From a virus, in the IMG/VR virus record IMGVR_UViG_3300010885_027770, positions 1 to 44,044 of that record: a DNA stretch of 44,044 nt. One strand, 5' to 3'. Position 1 is the stretch's first letter. Each line of letters begins with the position of its first letter. Both the position numbers and the translations under genes were made by a program. The notes under the pieces are model-generated. The model had not been told where the DNA came from and made no database searches. It worked only from the letters and a program-made list of their open reading frames with translations. Positions 39,746 to 43,946 of the stretch are shown piece by piece.

Positions 39746-41116
39746 ATGAAAAACATTATTTTAAACGCAGACTCGTACAAGTACAGTCAGTTCAATCAAT
39801 ACCCCGAAGGTACAGAGTACATCTACTCTTACATCGAAAGCCGTGGCGGCAAGTATGATGAAACAGTCTTCTTTGGTCTTCAGGCTTTCATCAAGGAATA
39901 CTTGACTGATCCAATTACCATGGACATGATTGATGAAGCTGAGGCTATTATCACAGCTCATGGTGAACCTTTCAACCGTGCGGGATGGGAACATATTCTC
40001 AATGCACATGACGGCTACCTGCCTGTTACTATCAAGGCAGTTCCTGAAGGTACGGTTGTTCCTGTCAAGAACATTCTTGCTTCGATTGTCAACATGGACC
40101 CAGAATGCTACTGGTTGACTTCGTTTCTTGAGACTGCATTGCTTCGAGCAATTTGGTATCCTACAACTGTGGCTACTAACAGCCGTGAAATTAAGAAGGT
40201 GATCCTTGATGCACTTGAACGAACAGGCACTCCAGCTGACATTAATTTTAAGCTTCATGACTTCGGTGCTCGTGGGGTCAGTAGTCTTGAGTCTGCCGGG
40301 ATCGGCGGCGCAGCACATCTTGTCAACTTCATGGGTACGGATACTGTTGAAGCTTTACTTTTTGCTCGCAGGTATTACAGTGCTGACATGGCTGGTTTTA
40401 GCGTTCCTGCAATGGAGCACTCAACTGTAACAAGCTGGGGTCGAGAAGGTGAGGTTGCTTCTTACCGGAACATGGTTAAGAAGAATGGTAAGCCTGGTGG
40501 TATTGTTTCGGCCGTCTCTGACAGCTATGATATCTACGAAGCTTGCCGTCTCTGGGGTACAGAACTCAAGCAGGACATTATCGACTCGGGTGCTAAGCTT
40601 GTAGTTCGTCCTGACTCGGGTGATCCAGCTGAGGTTGTAACTAAGTGTCTTCGAATTCTTGATCAGTACTTTGGTAGTACAATTAATGAGAAGGGCTACA
40701 AGGTTCTTAACAACGTTGGTGTTCTTCAGGGTGATGGTATTACGATTGATTCGATTAAAGACATCTTGCGATGGTCTGAAGCTGCTGGTTTCAGTGCTGA
40801 CAATCTTGTCTTTGGTCAGGGTGGTGCTCTTCTTCAGATCGTAAACCGAGATGACCAGAAGTTTGCCATGAAGACTAGCGCTGCTTTCATCAAGGATAAG
40901 GGCTGGGTTGACGTGTTCAAAGATCCAATTACCGATCCTGGTAAGAAGTCTAAGAAGGGTATGCTGAAGCTTATCCGTACTGAAAGTGGTGAATACAATA
41001 CTACTCGAGATACGGCAGCAATGTCTTATCCTGATGTTCTTGAAGTTGTATTCTCGATGGGCAAGCTTATTCGTGATCAAAACTTTGCAGATATCCGTGC
41101 TAGGGCAGAAATTTAA
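39746..41116 (+). CDS. nadV: Nicotinamide phosphoribosyltransferase
   Basis: 456 residues, similar to NadV of large phages. Typical motifs are NADSYKYSQFNQYPEGTEY, HDFGARGVSSLESAGIGGAA, VVRPDSGDPAEVV and GVLQGDGITIDSI; the Asp, Arg and Gly residues bind nicotinamide and PRPP. It makes NMN from nicotinamide and PRPP, which NadM then turns into NAD+. Both genes have the same leader layout. Downstream come the RNA locus promoters. Confidence 0.95.
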   Translation: MKNIILNADSYKYSQFNQYPEGTEYIYSYIESRGGKYDETVFFGLQAFIKEYLTDPITMDMIDEAEAIITAHGEPFNRAGWEHILNAHDGYLPVTIKAVPEGTVVPVKNILASIVNMDPECYWLTSFLETALLRAIWYPTTVATNSREIKKVILDALERTGTPADINFKLHDFGARGVSSLESAGIGGAAHLVNFMGTDTVEALLFARRYYSADMAGFSVPAMEHSTVTSWGREGEVASYRNMVKKNGKPGGIVSAVSDSYDIYEACRLWGTELKQDIIDSGAKLVVRPDSGDPAEVVTKCLRILDQYFGSTINEKGYKVLNNVGVLQGDGITIDSIKDILRWSEAAGFSADNLVFGQGGALLQIVNRDDQKFAMKTSAAFIKDKGWVDVFKDPITDPGKKSKKGMLKLIRTESGEYNTTRDTAAMSYPDVLEVVFSMGKLIRDQNFADIRARAEI

Positions 41117-41183
41117 AAATAATTTTGTGAAACTTTGTTACGGCACGGATTTCTTGTATATATAATTTACTTGAAGAAATCGT

Positions 41184-41212
41184 TTGACATTTTATGCGAA
41201 ATGGTTTAGTCT
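41184..41212 (+). promoter_or_regulatory. First of two tandem promoters of the RNA locus
   Basis: TTGACA (41184-41189), a 17-bp spacer, TAGTCT (41207-41212), then a broken copy of the cassette leader (ACGGAATGCAGATT) that leads to no gene. Confidence 0.8.
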
Positions 41213-41269
41213 AAGAATATACGGAATGCAGATTCTCCTCCGGGACGAAAAACTTTCCAAATTTAGTCG

Positions 41270-41298
41270 TTGACATTTTATATGAAATGGTATAGACT
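41270..41298 (+). promoter_or_regulatory. Second tandem promoter of the RNA locus
   Basis: TTGACA (41270-41275), a 17-bp spacer, TAGACT (41293-41298), then ATAGGGAATGGAAAC. Transcription would start near 41305, with only RNA elements downstream until 42080. Confidence 0.83.
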
Positions 41299-41361
41299 AA
41301 GAATATAGGGAATGGAAACAAACCCTGTCTTTGACATTGTTGGGAAAAGAAAAATAACTTG

Positions 41362-41418
41362 GAGGTTATTAAGTGAGCCGGAGACGGCAAGACCGCAAGT
41401 CTAAAGCTTAATAACCTC
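41362..41418 (+). ncRNA. Three-way-junction RNA element (R1)
   Basis: GAGGTTATTAAG (41362-41373) pairs perfectly with CTTAATAACCTC (41407-41418). Inside are two small hairpins: GCCG-GAGA-CGGC (41377-41388, a GNRA tetraloop) and AGAC-CGCAA-GTCT (41390-41402). It has no CCA end or anticodon arm. T4 carries two stable RNAs of unknown function (C and D) in its tRNA cluster, and this may be a similar molecule. No known family is recognised. Confidence 0.6.
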
Positions 41419-41427
41419 TCAGTTAAG

Positions 41428-41518
41428 ACTTATTAGATGAGTTCAGATAGGATGGGAAATGTGTCCCGATCTGCTGTAATTAGTTCTCTCACAAGGGATC
41501 TGAATTCTTCTAATAAGT
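41428..41518 (+). ncRNA. Long-hairpin RNA element (R2)
   Basis: ACTTATTAG (41428-41436) pairs with CTAATAAGT (41510-41518). After an internal loop TTCAGAT (41442-41448) pairs with ATCTGAA (41498-41504). The inner part has GGGA-AATGTG-TCCC (41454-41467). It starts ten bases after R1 and ends just before a tRNA, so it could be a spacer RNA or a stable RNA. Unknown family. Confidence 0.55.
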
Positions 41519-41523
41519 TTTAT

Positions 41524-41598
41524 CTGGTAGAGATAGCAAGGGCTAAACGTGGCTTTGGAAGCTTCGGATCGCAGGGGCGGTACCTGCCTACCAGACCA
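41524..41598 (+). tRNA. tRNA-Pro (TGG), unusual T-loop
   Basis: Acceptor CTGGTAG pairs with CTACCAG, with A73 and encoded CCA. C1-G72 with A73 is the mark of bacterial tRNA-Pro. The anticodon loop is TTTGGAA, anticodon UGG. The T-stem GCAGG/CCTGC has loop GGCGGTA instead of TTCRANN, and the anticodon stem has one T-T mismatch. So it is readable as Pro but non-canonical. Confidence 0.65.
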
Positions 41599-41605
41599 GT
41601 TTCAT

Positions 41606-41680
41606 GGCCCAGAACGCTAACGGCGGGCGGACTGATTTTCAATCAGTTGTAAGCGGGTTCAACTCCCGTCTGGGCTACCA
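41606..41680 (+). tRNA. tRNA-Glu (TTC)
   Basis: Acceptor GGCCCAG/CTGGGCT, D-stem CGC/GCG with GG in the loop, anticodon arm ACTGA-TTTTCAA-TCAGT (anticodon UUC), T-arm GCGGG-TTCAACT-CCCGT, encoded CCA. It is canonical in shape; A73 instead of G73 is unusual for Glu. Confidence 0.85.
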
Positions 41681-41685
41681 GTTAT

Positions 41686-41765
41686 GTATAGTAAAATCCT
41701 CTGTTGTGGGTTGACGCACTGTTCAAAGTCGTTTTAGGTTGGTTCAATTCCAGTACTATACACCA
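41686..41765 (+). tRNA. tRNA-like RNA, anticodon arm irregular
   Basis: Acceptor GTATAGT/ACTATAC, A73, CCA, D-arm AATCC/GGGTT, and T-arm GTTGG-TTCAATT-CCAGT are good. The anticodon region (41713-41732) fits only a weak stem: GAC/GTC closes a 12-nt loop, and a forced 7-nt loop would read GTTCAAA (UCA). The length is 80. The decoding identity is not certain. Confidence 0.55.
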
Positions 41766-41771
41766 ATTCAT

Positions 41772-41845
41772 GTGCGTGTCGTCTAACGGTAAGGCGCTCC
41801 CCTGATTAGGGAGTTATCGGAGTTCAAATCTTCGCATGCACACCA
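41772..41845 (+). tRNA. tRNA-Ile (GAT)
   Basis: Acceptor GTGCGTG/CATGCAC, anticodon arm CTCCC-CTGATTA-GGGAG (anticodon GAU), T-arm CGGAG-TTCAAAT-CTTCG, encoded CCA. 74 nt and canonical. Confidence 0.88.
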
Positions 41846-41849
41846 GAAA

Positions 41850-41942
41850 TTCGTAGTAGACGGTCAGTACTGTGGAATATGCCAAAGAATGCAATGATCG
41901 GCATCACACAGTCAACATGGCTTGCATTTCATCTACTACGAA
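41850..41942 (+). ncRNA. Pseudoknotted RNA element (R3)
   Basis: TTCGTAGTAGA (41850-41860) pairs perfectly with TCTACTACGAA (41932-41942). Inside, ACTGTG (41869-41874) pairs with CACAGT (41907-41912), and ATGCC (41879-41883) pairs with GGCAT (41900-41904). The hairpin loop sequence AATGCAA (41888-41894) pairs with TTGCATT (41922-41928) outside the hairpin, which makes a 7-bp pseudoknot. It sits between two tRNAs. No known family fits. Confidence 0.65.
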
Positions 41943-41950
41943 CATAATAT

Positions 41951-42033
41951 GCCCCGTTAGTCGGTTCGGTCTTCTAAGCCGCTATCCGTAACTGGATCTG
42001 AAAATACTGGTTCGAGTCCAGTACGGGGTACCA
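41951..42033 (+). tRNA. tRNA-Arg (TCT), D-arm replaced
   Basis: Acceptor GCCCCGT/ACGGGGT, A73, CCA, and T-arm ACTGG-TTCGAGT-CCAGT are canonical. The anticodon loop CTTCTAA (UCU) sits on CGGT/GCCG at 41967-41981. That leaves only about eight bases where the D-arm should be, while a hairpin ATCC/GGAT fills an enlarged variable region. UCU reads AGA, common in the AT-rich genes here. Confidence 0.6.
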
Positions 42034-42044
42034 AAATTTAGTTG

Positions 42045-42073
42045 TTTACATTTATTCGGTTTTGGTATAGAGT
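42045..42073 (+). promoter_or_regulatory. Sigma70-type promoter
   Basis: TTTACA (42045-42050), a 17-bp spacer, TAGAGT (42068-42073), only six bases before ATG 42080. Transcripts from here would be leaderless or nearly so; the gene may also be read from the RNA-locus promoters. Confidence 0.6.
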
Positions 42074-42079
42074 TGAAAA

Positions 42080-42604
42080 ATGGAAACACAACTTGAACAT
42101 TTGATCGGTCGAGGTATGGACCCAACTAGGTATCCAATCTCGTATGATCCAGAGGAAGGTATCATCACCTTTCTTCTGTTTAACTATAATGGTGGTCTTG
42201 TTGGTTACCAGCAGTATAGACCAGATCAGGCTTCTAAACAAAAGAAGAATGATCCTAAGACTGGCAGGTATTATACATATCTCCCTAAAGATACTGACGG
42301 CGTGTTTGGACTTGATGTTCTTAATCATGCTGACAGGACTATTTATGTGGTTGAAGGTGTGTTTAAAGCAGCGGTTCTACATCGTCTAGGTTTTAATGCT
42401 CTTGCGGTTCTTACTTCGACACCTAAGAGGCTCAAGCCTTGGTTTCGAATTTTGCGACCGACATGGAATCTGGTTGCTATTGGTGATAATGATGATGCCG
42501 GTCAAAAACTGGTTAACATTGTCGGCCGAGGCTTTCAGTCTCCAGAAGATCTTGACGAAATGTCAGATGAGGAAATTTTGGAACTTCTGAAACATAATGG
42601 TTGA
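42080..42604 (+). CDS. TOPRIM-domain protein
   Basis: 174 residues. TIYVVEGVFKAAVLHRLGFN carries the TOPRIM Glu and LVAIGDNDDAGQKLV the DxD motif. The upstream part (YPISYDPEEGIITFLLF, KTGRYYTYLP) resembles the linker before TOPRIM in primases, but there is no zinc finger or helicase domain. It could be a primase fragment, an RNase M5/OLD-type TOPRIM or an adaptor. Its position inside an RNA locus makes an RNA-processing role (as in RNase M5) worth testing. Its stop lies inside the next promoter. Confidence 0.78.
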   Translation: METQLEHLIGRGMDPTRYPISYDPEEGIITFLLFNYNGGLVGYQQYRPDQASKQKKNDPKTGRYYTYLPKDTDGVFGLDVLNHADRTIYVVEGVFKAAVLHRLGFNALAVLTSTPKRLKPWFRILRPTWNLVAIGDNDDAGQKLVNIVGRGFQSPEDLDEMSDEEILELLKHNG

Positions 42605-42629
42605 CATTTATTCGGTTTCGTTGTAGACT
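42601..42629 (+). promoter_or_regulatory. Early promoter cassette copy
   Basis: TTGACA (42601-42606), a 17-bp spacer, TAGACT (42624-42629), then AAACTATAAGGAATGGAGAT before ATG 42654. Confidence 0.85.
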
Positions 42630-42653
42630 AAACTATAAGGAATGGAGATCAAC

Positions 42654-42818
42654 ATGAATGTTTTTGTAGTCACTTATACCTCGGTAAATGGCGACACCGG
42701 TGACGAAAATGTCCGTGTATCTAAAGTCTTTGCATCAGAAGATGCAGCCAATATCTATTGCGAGGCTATTAAGTCTCGCTGGGGTTGGTATGAATATCAA
42801 GAATTTGAAGTAGAATAA
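42654..42818 (+). CDS. Small acidic hypothetical protein
   Basis: 54 residues (MNVFVVTYTSVNGDTGDENV...), behind a complete cassette leader. VSKVFASEDAANIYCEAIKS is a helix, and the tail is acidic. It resembles in style the small protein at 27457. Downstream come more tRNAs, which can be co-transcribed from this promoter. Function unknown. Confidence 0.65.
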   Translation: MNVFVVTYTSVNGDTGDENVRVSKVFASEDAANIYCEAIKSRWGWYEYQEFEVE

Positions 42819-42823
42819 GTTTA

Positions 42824-42917
42824 CTCCGCGGGTGTAGTGCACCGTAAGACGGCAGAATTAATGGCCTGGAGTTTAAAGACCTTACGGTGGTGTTACCAGG
42901 ATAAACCGTCAGATTAT
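42824..42917 (+). ncRNA. Structured segment before tRNA-Asp
   Basis: It begins CTCCGCG, nearly the same as the CTCCACG start of the following tRNA. CACCGTAAG (42840-42848) pairs perfectly with CTTACGGTG (42881-42889) around 32 nt. I could not fold a complete tRNA. It may be a decayed tRNA copy or an unknown small RNA. Confidence 0.4.
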
Positions 42918-42991
42918 CTCCACGTTGCCGTCAGGGAAGGCTACCGGCTGTCTACCGGTAAAGGCGGGTTCGAGTCCCGTCGTGGGGGCCA
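42918..42991 (+). tRNA. tRNA-Asp (GTC)
   Basis: Acceptor CTCCACG/CGTGGGG, G73 (as in tRNA-Asp), CCA, D-arm GCC/GGC with GGG in the loop, anticodon arm ACCGG-CTGTCTA-CCGGT (anticodon GUC), T-arm GCGGG-TTCGAGT-CCCGT. 74 nt. C1 instead of G1 and T37 are unusual. Confidence 0.82.
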
Positions 42992-42999
42992 GTTTTCCG

Positions 43000-43061
43000 T
43001 TGGGTTCGATTCCCAGGGTATATAGATGGTCTTAGTTGAGGTTCGATTCCTCAATATATGC
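43000..43061 (+). ncRNA. Orphan T-arm followed by a minihelix-like element
   Basis: TTGGG-TTCGATT-CCCAG (43000-43016) is a perfect tRNA T-arm without matching acceptor or other arms. Directly after, GTATATA (43018-43024) pairs with TATATGC (43055-43061) around 12 bases and a second T-arm TGAGG-TTCGATT-CCTCA (43037-43053). The second unit is a tRNA acceptor/T-arm minihelix lacking D and anticodon arms and without CCA. Confidence 0.5.
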
Positions 43062-43089
43062 AACAAGCATGGTGGTGGACATTAGTTCT

Positions 43090-43152
43090 AGAGTTGTTAC
43101 AGCAAACCAAAACGCTTAAACAATGGATGTCTTAGCGGACAAAAACAACTCT
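43090..43152 (+). ncRNA. Terminal-helix RNA module (R4)
   Basis: AGAGTTGTT (43090-43098) pairs perfectly with AACAACTCT (43144-43152). Inside, the 5' side has ACAGCAAACC, and CGCT-T-AA pairs with TTAGCG. GTAGAA follows the closing arm, as after R5. Confidence 0.5.
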
Positions 43153-43168
43153 GTAGAAATTTAGTTTA

Positions 43169-43222
43169 AGGTTCCTTACCGCAACTCAAACAACTTTTAT
43201 TGCAAAAGCCAAAGCGGAACCT
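43169..43222 (+). ncRNA. Terminal-helix RNA module (R5)
   Basis: AGGTTCC (43169-43175) pairs with GGAACCT (43216-43222). Inside, GCAA can pair with TTGC. It is followed by GTAGAATTT and then directly by the next module. Confidence 0.45.
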
Positions 43223-43230
43223 GTAGAATT

Positions 43231-43331
43231 TGGAATGGTACAGCAACAAACCTTATGGTAGCTCATCGGTAGAGCATCTGACTTCAACTCAGACGGAACG
43301 GGTTCAATTCCCGTACAACAAACCCATTCCA
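43231..43331 (+). ncRNA. tRNA-like module with UCA anticodon (R6)
   Basis: TGGAATGG (43231-43238) pairs with CCATTCCA (43324-43331). Inside lies an excellent tRNA body: D-arm GCTC-ATCGGTA-GAGC (43261-43275), anticodon arm TCTGA-CTTCAAC-TCAGA (43277-43293), T-arm ACGGG-TTCAATT-CCCGT (43298-43314). The anticodon would be UCA, which reads UGA. The normal 7-bp acceptor is missing; both flanks carry an insert with the repeat CAACAAACC. No CCA at the usual place. Confidence 0.55.
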
Positions 43332-43344
43332 GTTGTTTTTGGTC

Positions 43345-43407
43345 CTATGGAGTAATTAACCAGAGAAACCAGTCTCAAGGAACTGTCCCTCTAAGGAGTA
43401 ATTAACC
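43345..43407 (+). repeat. 17-bp direct repeat pair
   Basis: CTATGGAGTAATTAACC (43345-43361) and CTAAGGAGTAATTAACC (43391-43407) differ at one base and are 46 bases apart. Two copies with one spacer are not enough for a CRISPR array. They may be protein or antisense binding sites in the RNA locus. Confidence 0.7.
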
Positions 43408-43422
43408 TTATGTTCAGCCCTT

Positions 43423-43493
43423 GCTTCGTTCATCTAGCTAGGCAGGATGCTCCCCCTCGCAGGAGTCACATGGGTTCGATTCCCATACGAAGG
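43423..43493 (+). tRNA. tRNA-like RNA with 8-nt anticodon loop
   Basis: Acceptor GCTTCGT/ACGAAGG (first pair G-G), D-arm ATCT/GGAT with GG in the loop, T-arm ATGGG-TTCGATT-CCCAT. The best anticodon arm is GCTCC-CCCTCGCA-GGAGT with an eight-base loop. Its general pattern resembles tRNA-Glu. No CCA is encoded. Decoding cannot be assigned; it may be decayed. Confidence 0.5.
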
Positions 43494-43502
43494 TTACGAC
43501 TT

Positions 43503-43624
43503 TTAAGATGAGTTCTGTTTCGGTAGAATATAAAGCTGGGTGTGTGGTATCGCCGCTGAAATGACCTGCCCAGGAAGGTTCGAGTCCTCAAGGCGGCTTG
43601 GTATTCTTACAGAACTCTTCTTAA
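43503..43624 (+). ncRNA. Long-helix RNA with minihelix cap (R7)
   Basis: TTAAGATGAGTTCTGT (43503-43518) pairs with ACAGAACTCTTCTTAA (43609-43624) with one mismatch in 16. Further inside, AGAATA pairs with TATTCT. The cap has GCCGCT (43552-43557) pairing with GGCGGC (43592-43597) around a T-arm-like hairpin with loop TTCGAGT (43579-43585). It has no D-arm or usable anticodon arm. It lies just before tRNA-Thr. Confidence 0.5.
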
Positions 43625-43631
43625 CAGTTAT

Positions 43632-43705
43632 GCCTCTATAGTTAAATAGTATAACAAGGACCTTGTAAGTCTTAGTCCAGGGAGCGTTACCTTGTAGGGG
43701 CACCA
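43632..43705 (+). tRNA. tRNA-Thr (TGT), unusual T-loop
   Basis: Acceptor GCCTCTA/TAGGGGC, A73, CCA, D-arm GTTA-AATAGTA-TAAC, anticodon arm AGGAC-CTTGTAA-GTCTT (anticodon UGU). T-stem CAGGG/CCTTG has loop AGCGTTA in place of TTCRANN. 74 nt. Confidence 0.75.
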
Positions 43706-43733
43706 GAATTACCCATCAATGATAGTATGATGT

Positions 43734-43750
43734 AAAACCTATCGGTTTTT
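43734..43750 (+). terminator. Weak terminator after the tRNA cluster
   Basis: AAAACC (43734-43739), loop TATC, GGTTTTT (43744-43750). The helix is AT-rich but ends in T residues and lies about 30 bases after tRNA-Thr. Confidence 0.5.
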
Positions 43751-43791
43751 GTGTTGGTTTTTGACTTAATATAATCAACCGGTCATGTTAC

Positions 43792-43899
43792 CGACCTGAT
43801 AGGGACAGCGCTCATTATGCTACAATAATGGGAAATCCTTAACAGGGTGTCTGGGCCGGACACTGTTGGTATATTGTTGGTAAGCAATGTATCAGGTCG
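43792..43899 (+). ncRNA. Multi-helix RNA element (R8)
   Basis: CGACCTGAT (43792-43800) pairs perfectly with ATCAGGTCG (43891-43899). Inside are CATTAT (43813-43818) with ATAATG (43825-43830), and AACAG..TGTC (43841-43851) with GACACTGTT (43859-43867, GG bulge). It lies after the terminator and directly before a late promoter. A weak promoter (TATAAT at 43770-43775) stands upstream. Unknown family. Confidence 0.5.
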
Positions 43900-43909
43900 A
43901 AGTTTCCGT

Positions 43910-43917
43910 TATAAATA
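43910..43917 (+). promoter_or_regulatory. T4-type late promoter
   Basis: Exact TATAAATA followed by GGAGTG, 30 bases before ATG 43947 with a strong AGGAGG binding site. Confidence 0.75.
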
Positions 43918-43946
43918 GGAGTGAACACAAACTAAGGAGGTTGTTC

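Noticed and set aside
40421-41080. 219-residue antisense frame over the NAMPT gene
   Set aside because: Same reason: opposite strand of a clear enzyme gene, with low-complexity composition.
41330-41336. TTGACATT after the second RNA-locus promoter
   Set aside because: No -10 box at 16-18 bases and no leader. It is probably part of the RNA leader.
42824-42991. tRNA with a group I intron or a tmRNA (CTCCGCG at the start can pair with CGTGGGG at the end)
   Set aside because: A complete tRNA-Asp starts at 42918 with its own better acceptor CTCCACG. No intron core or tag reading frame was found.
43345-43407. Possible mini-CRISPR (two repeats with a spacer)
   Set aside because: Only two 17-bp copies with a mismatch, no cas genes and no further repeats nearby.
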